From positions 15,375,410 to 15,439,409 of the forward strand of contig JAZBQD010000025.1 of the NCBI GenBank assembly GCA_036583965.1: a DNA stretch of 64,000 nucleotides, given 5' to 3'. A model generated the notes under the pieces. That model did not search any database. It was not told the DNA's origin and saw only the letters and a list, made by a program, of their open reading frames with translations. The stretch comes from Prunella strophiata. Lineage: Eukaryota > Chordata > Aves > Passeriformes > Prunellidae. The translations under genes were made by a program, and so were the position numbers. Every line of letters starts with the position of its first letter. Position 1 is the stretch's first letter. This document shows positions 27,401-39,299 of the stretch, one piece after another.

Positions 27401-30400
27401 TCCACATGTGCTGCTGGATACAATAACTGCTGGTCTGTCTGTGTTCCTTGTTCACTATGGGAGGCACTCATGTGGAAATTTCTGTCACTGGCTGCTGAGG
27501 GTTGTGCCAATCCCAGTAGTGTGGAACAAAACCAGAGTGGGAATGAACTCTGAAAATTCCAACTGTGAAAAGACCCCAGATGGATCTGGGGTTGAGTCCA
27601 GTCAGCTTCTACCTACACAGAAGCTGCAGACAGACTGAGGAGGAAAAGAAGGAAGGCTGTTGGAGAGTTGTGAGGGGTCCAAGTCTCCTTGGTCTGAGAA
27701 GCTGAGTGTGGAGCTTTTCACTCCATACTGTGGGAACCTGAGGTACATAAGGGTACAAAAGGGCTTTGTGAAACTAAAAATTGAAAGCTGTGGAGATAAT
27801 AGGGTGTTGACAACTATCTAAGCACTTAGAGAACAAATTAGGCTGCAAATGGGAAACTGTTCATTTGTTGAGTTGAGGAAATTAAAATTCTGTGCATGTT
27901 ATTCCAAAGGAGACTTTAAAAAAGCCTGACAGATCTTACTTGGAAGTGTCTGCAGAGATGGAGCCAGCTCCTTCCCTGTGCATGGCTGAGTGCTGTTCTC
28001 TCTGGGGCAGAAATGGCAGTGACAGAGTGGATTTGGGATGTGTGCTCTGGAAACGTGGTGTCTGCAGCATGCCAGTGCTACTTGGAAGCAGTGTGATGTT
28101 ATCTGAAGCACCAGGAGCTGGCCAGGGGTTGAGCAGCCTTCTTCCTGCCCCTGCTGAGCTGCAGCACAGCTGGGCTCCATACCCAGCTGGGCAGGGCAGG
28201 GATGGAGCAAGGGCAACTTGGCCTTGGTGTCTTCTGACCTTTTAGAAGCTTTCCTGGACAATCTAAACGTGTGTGCTGGAGCCATGGTGTGGCTTGGAGG
28301 CTCAGCTGGCAGACAAAGGGTCATGTTTTGCACTTAGAAATCGTGGTCTTGACCTTCCACCCTGCTGAGAACATAGGGATGTGTTTTTTGCTGAAGTTTT
28401 ATGCTTATTCCTATTCAAAGAAGATCCAGGCAGAAGCTGCCAGCAAGCTTAAAAACTCTCTCCTCCTCAGGCATATTCCTGGCAGAAATAATCGTCACAA
28501 ACTAGGTCTTGGGTCTGTTTTTCTTGGCTGAAGGAACTTGTCAATCCAGAAATGAAGCAAGTAGACTTTATTTATCTTGCTGGCCATTTGTGTTGGAAGG
28601 GGCTCATCAAACCCTTTGCTTCGTTATTTCCTGACTCTCATTAATTCTCACACAGCCTTGGAAGCTGGAAATCAAAACAAATAGAGGAAAAATTAAAAGA
28701 AAGCTCAGAGTATTTTTTTTTTTTCATTATACAATTAAAATGTGATGTATCCTGCTAGTAGGTATTTCAAGATTGGGTCCTTGAGAAGCAGTATCTTTGT
28801 GGGATTTTTTAATTATGGAAAATCATTACTTCCTTCTTATTTTTCCTCTCTAAATCTAGGAGAAACTGATCCTTTTCTCCTCAAAAACAAAAAACAACTT
28901 CCATTTCTTTTGATTATGAAGTTTTTGGACTGTCCTAGAAATGAGACTACAAAAAATTATGGACTCTAGGTAGGAGCTCCAGACTTTCCTTGAACTGAAG
29001 ATGCTTCCCCCACCCTCCAGATGCTTCTGCCAGTTATGTAAACTCACCTTCAGGTCCTACAGAACAGCCTCAAACCCGGACTTTGAAGGGCTTGCTCTTT
29101 GTGTTGGGCTATCAAACATGAAGCCAACCCACCTGGCTTGCCTTTTGTGCCCTCTGCCCTTCTATTTTTGTGCCTTTGTGTGGGGGTACAAATGCAGATG
29201 TGAAGATGTTGGAGGGCCAGCGAGGACAGAAAAAACAAATTTCACCTGGAGAGTGACTGCCTGAGGTGGAAGCAGTGGGCAGTGAGGCTGGGGGTACAGC
29301 TCAAGAATCAGAATTGTTCTACAAGGAAGAATCTGAATTGTTATAAAATTATAAAATTGGTCAGGCTTTGAGAGCTGCTTATTCCAGAAGAGCTGAGAGA
29401 AAGGCAGGCAAGGTCGAGGCACACCCAGCACGTTCCAGGAACAGCTGCTGTTCCATGAGGGGGGGAGCAGTGCTAGTGCCAGCTCCAGATGTGACTTTAT
29501 TATGAGGATTCAGGTGCCTTTGTGGCCCAGATGCCAGCTTATCATTCCTGTGTGCTCCACATTTCATGTTAATGATTTTTTTTTTGTAAATGTGAGGTAT
29601 ATCATACACAAAGCTTCTGCACAGGCTCCTCTCAGTTCACCACAGGGGTTGGCAGCAGCAAGGGCTCTAAAGCTGGGATTTGGGAGGACTGGGTAGCTTG
29701 TTTTTCCCATCTGTGTAGCACACATTCCATTTCAGCAAGGCAAAGGAGCAGCTCCACAGCTACATGAGGGTGCTTCATGGTCCCTGACCAGGACAGATGC
29801 TGGGAATGTCTCAGCTCTCTCCTTCCCTGTGCTCAATCCAGGCCTGTCATAGAGAGGACTGGGCTGAAAGCTGAGACCATTCCTTTGCCAGTTTAAGATC
29901 TCTGCTTATGCTGGGGCTTTGCTGTGGGGGATGGCTGTTCCTGATTCAGGGAAGGCTGATTCTGCAGAACCTGGTGCTCAATGGTCTGGTTTGGTTTGCC
30001 CTTAGCCTTGCTGCTGCTGGGTTCCCTTTCATCCAGCACTGCCTTCCCAGCTGGATTCCTCCTCTCTCAGCACAGCATCATGCTCTTCCTCCCTAGTTCC
30101 CATTCCAGGCATCTTGTACTGTGATTCTGCCAAGTCAGCTTGGAGTGCCTGTTGTCACTTGGAATGTCCTTTATTGTAAAGAAGAATGACAAGAAGTCAG
30201 AAAAATAATGGGAAGGTTGCAGAGAGGCTCTGCTGAGGACAGTTCCATAAATGCTGTCTGTGTCCCTGCTGGTACTGAGCAGCAGCTCCTGACTCGTGTG
30301 CCTGCAGGGCCAGGCACAGCCTACTTTCCTTGTGTCTGTCCTCAGAAATACTCAGATTCAAGAAAAGCTCACTTGCTGGGAGATGCTTTGGACCTGACTG

Positions 30401-33400
30401 TTGGCCAACAGTCTGGCCATGCTCCTGGCTCCTGCCAGCCTGGCTTAGGGTTGAGGTGGAGACTCCTCAGGGCTGCTCCTTGACCTTCCTGCCTTGAGTC
30501 ATGCCTGTGCTGCTGCCAGCACCACGTGTTCACCTCAGGAGGTGACTGGGAAGCGAGTCATGGATGTGGGTGGTGTTCAGGGACAATGGATGTGAACCTG
30601 AGGATGCTGTAGGTACCTCTGGCCTGAAGAAAGCATTCTCTGCCACTGTGGCAGTGACAGTGAGAAACACCTTCAGTGGAGTCTGGATGGATCCTAGTCC
30701 TGAGAGCTCAGTCTGTGGAGATACTGTGGTGCTTATCAGCATTATTCATCCTTCTTCCTTGTCAGCAAAGGGCTCACAGTGACACAGGTTCTGGAGAAGA
30801 GGGGTAGTGCTTGAAAATTCCTTCCTGTCCTACTGCAACCTCACCACTGACTGCAGCTGTTCTGTGTAAGGGGATAGAAAAAAGGTGTGTTTGTGCCTCA
30901 GTGAGTTTATATCAGAGTTGTGACAGGAGAGGGGTGCATTTTGCTCCTCCAGATACAGCCACCAAGGCAGTTCATCCTCATGTGTTGAGACTGCAGCTTT
31001 GGAAATTATTTGGAGGATACCAGAGCCAAAACAGGAGTAAAACCTTCCCTAATGGCCTGGGACTGTGTTAGCACAGCCCTGTTGTCTCAATTTTTGCCCT
31101 CTCAGCACACAAACGGTGCAGCTGGAGCAATGTTCTGTCCCATTGCTTCTTGGTTTCTGCATGTGAGGGTCTGTCAGGGGTGTTCTGCCCCTTTAACATT
31201 GCCTACTATGGAACATTCCTGATTGCTTCTGGTTGTCTTCCCCCAGGGAATTCTCTTGGTGTACGACATCACTAATCGCTGGTCCTTTGATGGGATAGAC
31301 CGATGGATAAAGGAAATAGATGAGGTGAGTGAATGGAAGAGCATATGCAGTGATCTACAGCAGAGACATGGGGAAGTGTCACCCAAGGTGTTACCTGGCA
31401 TGGGGACAGGAATGGCTCTGCTGTGGAGGGGATGTGATGGCAGTGCAGTGGTAAGTGGAGCAAAGCAGTAAGTGTCTGCCCTCCACCTCTGTGTAAACCT
31501 GGAGTAGTAGGAAATGGCTCAGGAATGGTCAAGAAAGACAGGAAAGTTCCCTCAGAAATGAATGGACTGAGAGGTGACAAATCAGTTGTCCCCACCACAC
31601 AGAGGTGGGGCAGTCCCTCGGCCACAGGGCAGCTTCTACTTCTTTTCCCTTCTACTTCACTGCTGGGTGCAGCCATGATTTCCTCACTTCTCTCCTGGTT
31701 CCAGCACGCCCCCGGTGTCCCTCGGATCCTGGTGGGGAACAGGCTGCACCTGGCCTTCAAGCGCCAGGTGCCCACGGAGCAGGCGCGCGCCTACGCCGAG
31801 AAGAACTGCATGACCTTCTTCGAGGTGAGCCCCCTGTGCAACTTCAACGTCATCGAGTCCTTCACGGAGCTGTCCCGCATCGTCCTCATGCGGCACGGCA
31901 TGGAGAAGATCTGGAGACCCAACCGAGGTCAGTGGGCAGGAGGCTGCTCTGGGGGGAGGTTTGGGCTCATGTGGAGCCCTGGGGCCTGTGGGAGGCGTGG
32001 GACTGTGGGAGCTGCATCCACCAGACGTGGAGAAATGCCTCGGGCCAGACAAGCTGAAGCTGAGCCAGGAGCTGCCTGTGCTGGCGTAGGGATGGGCAGC
32101 TCCAGAGGGCAGTTCAGCATGTCTGGGACCTGAAGTGCTCTGAGGCATCCTCTGCCTTTCCACTTACTCTGCATGAGGCTGAGGGCAAATAAGCTCCCAC
32201 ATTGAAAGTACTTCAATCAAACGGCTGTGTGAGATAAATCCCAGTGTAAGGACCTCACTCCTTGCCCTTGCCTGAGCCTGTCTTCGTTTTGGAGGGAAGC
32301 AGAGTGTGCCCAAGGAGCTGAAAGGGACTAAATCTCATCCCTGCTGTCAGCATGCAGCAGTGGGCTTGGGTTATTCCATATATCCAGGCATGTGTGCCAT
32401 AGGGAGGGAAACCACAAACAGATTCCATGTTATGTCCCAGCCTGTTGAGTTTGAAACAGAATAATCTCACTTCCCACATTATTCCTGGCTGGAAGTAGCA
32501 GTATACCCCACTGCAGTTTGAGCAGCAGCAGATCTGTGTTCCTGGGGTGACCTGCTCTCATAGGGACCTTCAGCCCCTGCTCACCAGGGTGAGAAAATCC
32601 TGTTTGCCAGCCCCAGTCACCAAATTTTCTGCCTGGGCTTCTGTCCCCAGCCTGGCTGCTGTGCCATGGTCTGCAGGTCGCAGAGGGATGGTGGGCAGGG
32701 ACTGGGCTCAATGCACAGACCTTTCCTGCATCTTTTCCAGAGGATTTGTGACTGCAGACTGCCTGCTTGGGAATGGAAAGGGCAAAAGGAAACGGCCTCA
32801 AATTGTGCCAGAGGAGGTTTAAATTAGACATTAGGAGATATTTCCTCCCAAAAAGGGTGGTCAGACACTTAGGCTGCCCAGGGCAGCAGTGGAGTCACCA
32901 TCCCTGGAAGTGTTCAAAAAAGATGCAGATGTGGCACTTGGGGACATGGTTTAATGGAGGCACTGGCAGTGCTGGGCGAATGGTTGGACTCGATGGTCTT
33001 AGAAGGCTTTCTAACCTAAATGGTTCTGTGATTCCACGAACAGGGGCTCCCGAGCAGGGAGTGGGGCTCTGCCTGCTCGGGAATGGCAGCGTGGCTTTGG
33101 CGGCAGGCAGGCAGGAGGATAACGAGTGCCCTCGTGTGGCCCCTGCCTGGGAATTCCCTGGCGAGGAGAGGGACTTCCCCAAGGCAGGCTCACATGGTGC
33201 AGGCTGAGCTAGGAGGATGCTGGGAAACTGGAACGGGCAGAATGGTGTTCTGGCTTGTTGGGATCTCTGTGGCCTGGGGGTTCTGCAGAGAGCTGCCCCC
33301 TGAGCAGATCCCAGCTGACACTGTCCTGTTTCAGGATTTGCTGACCCTGTTCCCAGGCACGTCCTGGTTGCCAGCGGATGGGTTGAGAAGCCAAGTGTCT

Positions 33401-33973
33401 GTCAGGAATGTGAGCCAGGCTGTGCCAGCCCCAGGTGCTGAGCAGAGCAGGGCTGAGCAGTGCCTGTGTTCACACCAGAGCTGGTATCTGGCAAAGCACA
33501 AACCTCCAACAGCAAAGCTCACCTTGATTTCCCAAGCTTCTGTCCTAAATATCCTGCTCCTGGTTCCTGTGCAATCATTATTGACATATCTCCCTGAGGA
33601 GCTGGAGCTGTGCAGTGTAAGGAATAGCTGTGGGGGAAGGGCAGCCCAGGAGATCTCCTGACCCCTGACCATGTGGTCCTTTTCCCCTGCAGTGTTCAGC
33701 TTACAGGACCTGTGCTGCCGAGCCATCGTGTCCTGCACCCCGGTGCACCTCATTGACAAGCTGCCCTTGCCTGTCACCATCAAGAGCCACCTGAAGTCCT
33801 TCTCCATGGCCAACGGCATGAACGCCGTGATGATGCACGGCCGCTCCTATTCCCTGGCCAGCAGCGGGGGCGGCAGCAGCAGCAAAGGGAACAGCCTGAA
33901 GAGATCCAAATCCATCCGGCCGCCCCAGAGCCCCCCACAGAACTGCTCACGCAACAACTGCAAGATCTCTTAG
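18377..33973 (+). CDS. RAB40C: RAB40C, Rab-like GTPase and SOCS-box adaptor (5'-partial, 5 coding exons)
   Basis: Exons 18377-18437, 21097-21157, 31247-31324, 31705-31927 and 33693-33973 join in frame to 233 complete codons. Human RAB40C has 281 residues, so the missing part is about 48 residues with the P-loop, left of the window. Visible motifs are switch [12 protein letters not shown], where DTSGQG replaces the usual DTAGQE, and ILVGNRLHL at the usual NKxD site. The last exon holds a SOCS box ([13 protein letters not shown] to LPLP) and ends in CKIS, a CaaX-type lipidation signal. Known of the family: Rab40 proteins carry substrates to a Cullin-5/Elongin B-C ubiquitin ligase and act on membrane traffic and actin. 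Neighbouring WFIKKN1 supports RAB40C over paralogue RAB40B. Very long introns and a distant promoter contrast with the compact genes to the right. Confidence 0.95.
18438..21096 (+). other. RAB40C intron with a long CR1
   Basis: Apart from the CR1 copy at 18718-19228 I see no coding or RNA gene here. Confidence 0.6.
18718..19228 (+). mobile_element. CR1 LINE 3' end, sense orientation (~510 bp)
   Basis: It reads from a degraded GACACCACTTGGAGT-like start through GGAGGCCATGAAGATGC, GGCACAGGGTGCCCAGAGCA and a final TTCCAACC...ATTCTATG, the diagnostic CR1 3' end. The antisense copy at 24356-24885 is highly similar, with an exact match of about 60 nt around the GGCACAGGGTGCCC segment. Confidence 0.88.
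21097..21157 (+). CDS. RAB40C: RAB40C coding exon (switch II, WDTSGQ)
   Basis: Acceptor TGTGTTTTAG and donor CAG|GTAAGT. It completes Trp and encodes [20 protein letters not shown]. At 61 nt, skipping it would shift the frame and remove the G3 motif. It sits between oppositely oriented CR1 copies at 18718-19228 and 24356-24885. Confidence 0.94.
22428..22650 (-). mobile_element. CR1 LINE 3' fragment
   Basis: ATAATCACAGTTTGCATTGG, then GGGACCTTAAGGCTCATCTC and CATTCCAACCCCC, the reverse complement of a CR1 3' end. Near 22553-22577 the 12-bp CTTGAGGGATCC motif occurs twice. Confidence 0.8.
23360..23700 (-). mobile_element. CR1 LINE 3' fragment
   Basis: It starts TCATAGAATCACTGAGGTTG and continues AAAAGCCCTCTGAGATCATT, then a CACCATGGACAGCCTGTGCC segment and a GAGAAGAGACCAGTCCCCAC segment, all typical of antisense CR1. 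The right boundary is approximate. Confidence 0.82.
24356..24885 (-). mobile_element. CR1 LINE 3' end, antisense (~530 bp)
   Basis: It starts AGAATTATGGAATGGTTTGG and runs through GGGCACCCTGTGCCAGGACC and CATCTTCATGGCCTCCTCTG to a CCAGGTGTGGTCTCC end. It is the inverted partner of the copy at 18718-19228, with RAB40C exon 21097-21157 between them. Confidence 0.88.
31247..31324 (+). CDS. RAB40C: RAB40C coding exon ([14 protein letters not shown])
   Basis: Acceptor TCTTCCCCCAG and donor GAG|GTGAGT. The 78 nt are exactly 26 codons, phase 0 at both ends, running from [10 protein letters not shown] to WIKEIDE. Confidence 0.96.
31705..31927 (+). CDS. RAB40C: RAB40C coding exon (G4 region)
   Basis: Acceptor CTGGTTCCAG and donor G|GTCAGT. 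The 223 nt run from [18 protein letters not shown] to EKIWRPNR, then one base of Val. Third positions are strongly G/C, unlike the flanking intron. It holds the Rab40-type GNRLHL at the guanine-recognition site. Confidence 0.96.
31928..33692 (+). other. RAB40C last intron with sense CR1
   Basis: It contains CR1 at 32772-33042. The remainder shows no coding signal. Confidence 0.6.
32772..33042 (+). mobile_element. CR1 LINE 3' end, sense orientation
   Basis: GGGAATGGAAAGGGCAAAAG...CAGAGGAGGTTTAAATTAGA...TTGGACTCGATGGTCTTAGA...AACCTAAATGGTTCTGTGAT is the canonical avian CR1 3' end, of a subfamily different from the copy at 18718. Confidence 0.9.
33693..33973 (+). CDS. RAB40C: RAB40C terminal coding exon (SOCS box, CaaX end)
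   Basis: Acceptor TTTTCCCCTGCAG; stop TAG at 33971-33973. It encodes 92 residues: the SOCS box, then a Ser/Gly-rich linker ([13 protein letters not shown]), a basic Ser-rich stretch ([13 protein letters not shown]) and the terminal CKIS. The Gly/Ser run is the likely variable part. Confidence 0.96.
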
Positions 33974-36620
33974 CAGGATGGGCACCCCGAGCTTGTGTCG
34001 GATCCACACCCAGCCGCCGATGTACAGCTGTTTGCACACTGAACCCTTCTGCACTGGATCCTTTCAGATGGGCCACGGTTGCTTTTCCAATGGCACGCAC
34101 AAGCGTTAGGAATGTGCTCACGTTTTGGCTTGGCATAGGAAGAAGCATGGTGCCGGCTGGATCCCGCAGCGCTGGCGGGGAGAGGATCTGCCAAGTGACC
34201 CTTCCAAGAATGCTTTGGGCTTTGCCTCTTGGCCTGGGGTGGAAAATTCAGCAGCTGCCGGGTTAGGGAGGGGGGAAGGGGAAAAAAGCTCATCCAGTCT
34301 CAATGGAGCAATGGATTTAATGGAAGATTGAGAGGCTTAAGGGAGTAGGCAAGGAGAGTCTGTGCTGCAACTTTAACTCTTGGCCTCCTGAACAGATTGC
34401 TGGTGCAATAGTGGTCATTGGATGTAGACAAAAAGAAACAGGGACAGGGGACTAATGACAGTTTTCACCAGGATGTTAACCTGCTGTTGCCAAAAAAACC
34501 AGAAAACAAGGCAAGAGTTGGCCAATTGGAAAGGGGAAGGCAGCGCTCCGTTTGCCGCCTTCACTTATTTATGTAAATATTATACATATATATAAATATC
34601 TCTTGTTTTTTAAGGGTTTTTTAAGAAGCAGTCAGGGAAAATTTTATGCAGCCATGTAAATACAAGCACTGGATTGACTTTCCCAGTGTCAGCAAAGGGG
34701 ACAAGTGGAGGATTTTCCAATGAAAACACATAAATGCTTTAAGAGACTTTCCCTCACCTCTGGGCTTGTGCTGGTGCTTTTAAATATTACATGTGCAGAA
34801 GGAAAGGACGATTGGTGTGGAACATGCCCCAAGCTGCTCTATTCCTATCATTCCCTAGAACCTGTGAGTGCTGAAGGCAGGGTGGGATGGCAGTGCATGG
34901 AGAACCAGAGTGGCGAGGCCAGGGTCCTGGGGGGTTGGAGTGTTTTGGCAGGCAGGAGGAAGATGCAGCTCTGGGGTCAAACTGAGGCCTTGCTCACTTT
35001 GTGCTTTCTCATCGGGGATTTGGGAGCAGGGGGTGGAAGCATTGTGCCTAAAGCAGAGGAAAAACCCTGAATTTTGTCCCTTATTGTGGCAAAGTCTCAT
35101 CCATCGCTTCTAGTGTCCTCCATCCATGACAGCACCACATGTGACAACTCCTGGATCCTGACTGCTTCCAGCTTTGCTTTCCCAGAGATGCTACCCAAGC
35201 TCCTCATGGATGAAAGTGGGAAAGGACAGAAGTGGCTTTTCCCACTGGAGCATGCAGGAGCAGGGACTGGGAAGGTGGAAGGTTGGGGTAGGGAAACAGC
35301 TATCTCCAGGTCCCTCAGTGGCAAAAATCACTTGGCTCTTGGAGCAATCCCAGGAGAGCAAACTGCTTTGCTCCGTGGCATGGCTCCTGGATCTTGGAGG
35401 GGCAATAGCTTGGGATGGATCTTCTGTCAAGCAAGTGCACCTGCCTCTCTGGCTTTGTTCCACAGCTGACCTGTGCTGGAAATTCACCTGCAAACTGAGA
35501 AATAGCACCCAGCCCTTATCCCAAAAGCTAAGGGAGCCTGGCAGTGGGGCTGGGCTATGGTGGCAGGTTCTCATAGGTGACCAGGGTGTGTAGACTGTGA
35601 GTAGCATGGTAGCAAGTGAAGTGTACAGTGCTGCCATCTCCTCCTGGGATCAGCTTGCTCTGCTCTCCCTTTCCAGGCAGCCTGGGGCACTGCATGGGCA
35701 GAATGAAGCCGCCGCAGCTCCCGCGTGGCCGACGGACCCACTGTGTCCAGGCAGCAGGGACAGGAGGGACACGTCCCCCTCTGGGGACACCGCTTCCCTT
35801 GCTCCCAAGCCGACCTGGGAGGTGCCAGAGGCTTCCCCCTCCCCTCCCTGCAGAGCACAGCACGGGCAGGTCTCTTGGCTCAGCTCTCTTCGTGCTTTAT
35901 CACCCAGCTCAAGTGAGCGAGGACAGAATTAAACCCCAGGCAGGTGGAGGGGCAGAGGAATCCTTTGAAGGGGTGCTTTGGCTCAAGAGCAAAGCCTCAG
36001 CCGGGCCGTCCCGGTGGCACGAAGGCCAGGGGATTTGGAGAACCTGTCTGGATGGCTGGCACCTGTTTCCCATCACTTAACAGAGAGCAGAAGACAATCG
36101 CTGGCTCAGCAGCACAGGGATATACGGCCAACAGGTGACCGGCACCGCCAAGGGCGGCTCCTGGCAGGAATCACCCCGGCCCCGCCGGTGTGTGGGACGA
36201 AGAGGGAGAAAGGGATCCTTCCTGGAATCACCAAGCTGCTGCATGTCTCAAAACTCGCTGTACCTCTGCTTTGGTTTGGCTGTGCCACGTGTGCCACCTC
36301 GCCATGCTGTTCCCCTGTGCTTGGTTTAGGTTTTGTCACCCTGTAAAGTCTCACAGATCCTGTCTGGAGCGGGGATGGAAGATTTCCCTGGAGTGATTGC
36401 CCAGCAACAAACTTTTTTTTATTTTTTAATTTAAAAGGAAAAGATTCTTGCATCTGATGTCAACACTAGTCTGTAGCTGCTCTCCAACACTTGTACCATT
36501 CCTGAGTTGGGTTTTTTTGGACTATCCTTTTATTTTTTTATTCCTTTGTACAGTCAGTGTTGTTAACTGATTCTACATGGTTTTTTTTTGTATAAATTAA
36601 AGTCTTTTTGTTTGTTTTGA
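33974..36620 (+). other. RAB40C: RAB40C 3' UTR (inferred)
   Basis: No coding signal follows the RAB40C stop. An AU-rich stretch at 34561-34606 has TTATTTATG and alternating TATA. The region ends in a T-rich tail with ATTAAA at 36596-36601 followed by a T/GT-rich downstream element. The UTR would be about 2.6 kb; the extent is inferred from the first convincing signal. Confidence 0.65.
36596..36601 (+). promoter_or_regulatory. Polyadenylation signal ATTAAA (RAB40C)
   Basis: ATTAAA is followed at once by GTCTTTTTGTTTGTTTTG, a strong U/GU-rich downstream element, so cleavage is expected near 36615-36625. Confidence 0.65.
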
Positions 36621-39268
36621 ATTACCAGTTGAAAAGAGGAGAAGTTGTATCTGTTTTTGTGTGGGCTGGGAAGAGGTTGAAGGGAAAAAGGTGGTGTTTT
36701 TGCCCATGCCTGGGGATTTGGGACTGTTTGTGTTACAGGTGTATATTCCCATTTCCAGGTCATCCACAAAATAATTTGAATTACATTTTCTGGGGAGCCA
36801 TGATTCCTTTTCTGTAGATGCAGAAGATAATTCTGTTCTTGATTCTCACAGAACCACTGATTTGGGGTAGTGGAGCCCTAAGAAAACACAAACTCATCTC
36901 CAACAGGGTTGGTCCCGTAGGTGGCTGGAGGAAGCCACACTCTCCAGCAGTTTGCCAGGAATTGTGCCCAGTCCCGCAGGGCAGGACAAGTACAGTCAAA
37001 CCCTAAATCCTGTCTTTGGGTGTGGATGATCCTGGGGGAGCAGTGAATGCTGTGGCAGCCCAGCCTGGCAGCAAGCTGGAAGCTGTCTGGGGACAAATGG
37101 GACTGAAAGGGAGAGGATGCTGCAGGGAGCTCAGAGCACCAGTGTCACACCAGAGTGGCCTTTGGAGGTACCAGGAGCCCCAGAGAAGGGGGATTTGATC
37201 CTGGGGTGGAGGGAGACTTCTTGTCTGATCCCCTTCTCCCAGCCCACCTCCCCTTGACCTCCCTTTTCCCCTGCCTTCTCACTTCCCCAGGATCAGATTT
37301 TCCACTTCGTACCAGACTGGCCACGCTTGTTTTAACAGCTTAAGTAGTAATTGCTGGGGCTGGGAGGGGGCAGGGGGAAATGAGATCGTGTCTGCAGCCT
37401 GGAAAACCCTGGAGCTAAGGTGAAAGCCTGGTCAGGGAAGAGTCACACAGCCCTTTTTTTTCCTCTTTTTCTTCAGGGGGTTCTGGAAGTGTCTGTTCCC
37501 TCTCCCAGGGCCGAAACAAAGGCTGTGTGTGGTTTCAGGTGGGGTCGGGCCAGCCGGAGCCCATTAGGGCGGAGCAGCGGGGGCTGCAGCTGTCTGCCTG
37601 GGAAGAGCCGGCAGGAAAACACTGCACAGCCTGAGCCGGGTGGGAAGGCTGGGGGAGCTGCAAGGCTCTCTGCTCCTCGGAGAAAGGAGGGAGCAGGTTG
37701 CTCTGGGATGATTCAGGTCACTGAGTGTGTTTCTATGCACCCACATGTCTGATGTGAGGTTTCTTGGGTTGTTCCCGCTGTCCCACACAGGCTGGGAAGA
37801 GGTGGTGACTTTCATGCAACTGCAAGATGCTTGAAAATGAGGGTGCAGCTGCCCAGGGGTGCATTGGAGGGGCAGGAGCCCACCAAGTGCAGCAGGTTCT
37901 GGGACCAGGGATATATGGCACAGCAGCCTTTCCTCCAGGACACGGTGCTGAGCCAATTCCTTGTCGTGGAGGGAGAAGATGAACTGTAAAACCCTCATCT
38001 ATGTCTGACATCTTTGAAAGTGACCCAAAAAATCCCTGTTCTAGGGTGCAGTTTGTGCCTGGACACATGGAGGTGAACAGCTGGGAACTGTTGAGATGGT
38101 GGAATTTCTGTGGGCTTGGTCAGGGTGGGAAGAGTTGCTTTGTTATTCACCTTCAGCTGAAGAAGCACTAAAAGAACCTGGGTGGGGGTGCCAGTTGTTG
38201 AGGGGGTGAGGATTTCCAGTTGTTGGGAGCTGCTTTTCTAGCCATGCAGCAGCTGCCATTCCTCCATCCAGCCTTGCACCACTAAGGTGAAGGTTCTTGG
38301 CTTGTCCTTGCAGCTTCTGATCTTGAGAGCACAGGCATGAGGCACCTTGGGCTCTGGTGTGAGACACATGCCACCCTCTGGCACTGCTCCTCTGGCTGTG
38401 GAAAGGGGCAGCGGGGCAAGAACCAACCCAGACCCCAGCACCAGCATCATGCTGTGACCACACAGAGCCCAGCCATGGCTATGGGCAGAAGCTGGCCTCC
38501 AGGTCTTGTTCCCCCTTCACTCCTGCACCAGCCCCCTGGAAGGACCCTGGCCACCCCAAAGTGGCCCTGTGCCTCTGGGCTGCAGCCCTGGGCACCAAGG
38601 TGCCATGCATCTGCCACGTTGCTTCCCAGCTGGAGTTTGTGGGTTTGTGGATTGGGGATCTCCAGGCAGTGGGTGCCTGGGGCTGGCTGGGTTGGTCTGG
38701 GGCTTTCAGGCTGCCAGGGCATGCAGGGTACAGGCCCTGGCAGCTCCTGGCTGGGCTAGCCTGATGCAATTCCCTGTTTGCAGAACATCAGCCTCCCCAT
38801 GAGTGTCCCAGGACAGCATAACCTTCCCTCAGCATCTGCAGCTGGATGGACCCTTGGGTGCCTGCTTGGCCGTGGAACAGGATTCAGGGCACAGCCACGG
38901 GGACATGCTCCAGCTCTCCATGCATGGTCATGGCCAGCTGATGTCAGACCTGACTGTGCTTTGGGCTTTTGGGCCCCGGGGAGCCCCAGAATCACCATGG
39001 GCAGCCCAGAGCCAGCAGCAGTGCAGCCATGTGCTGGCCCGGGCAGGGGTGGTCACAGCTCTGTGTCACTGCTGCTGGCTGGAGGTCACCGTGCCACAGC
39101 ATTGTGGCTGCTCCCTGCTCACACCAGCGTGGGGGTGTTGAGGGTCCCCCAAATCACCTGGTCTGGGGCAAGAGGGCTTCCCCAAGGAGCCCCAGACTGG
39201 GGGAGCACCAAACCATTACATGCAAAAGCAGCTCTGAGGTGGGGGTGGGTTGGATCACCCCCACCCCC

Positions 39269-39299
<31 letters not shown>

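Larger units (their letters stand above)
21158..31246 (+). other. RAB40C intron (10 kb) with three antisense CR1 fragments
   Basis: Three antisense CR1 pieces lie at 22428-22650, 23360-23700 and 24356-24885. The rest (24900-31246) is unique-looking intron; I found no exon, RNA gene or CpG island. Confidence 0.6.

Noticed and set aside
38143..39141. Several 60-140-codon frames on both strands between RAB40C and WFIKKN1
   Set aside because: Overlapping frames on both strands with no domain, no splice pattern and no similarity I recognise. They are consistent with moderately G/C-rich intergenic DNA.
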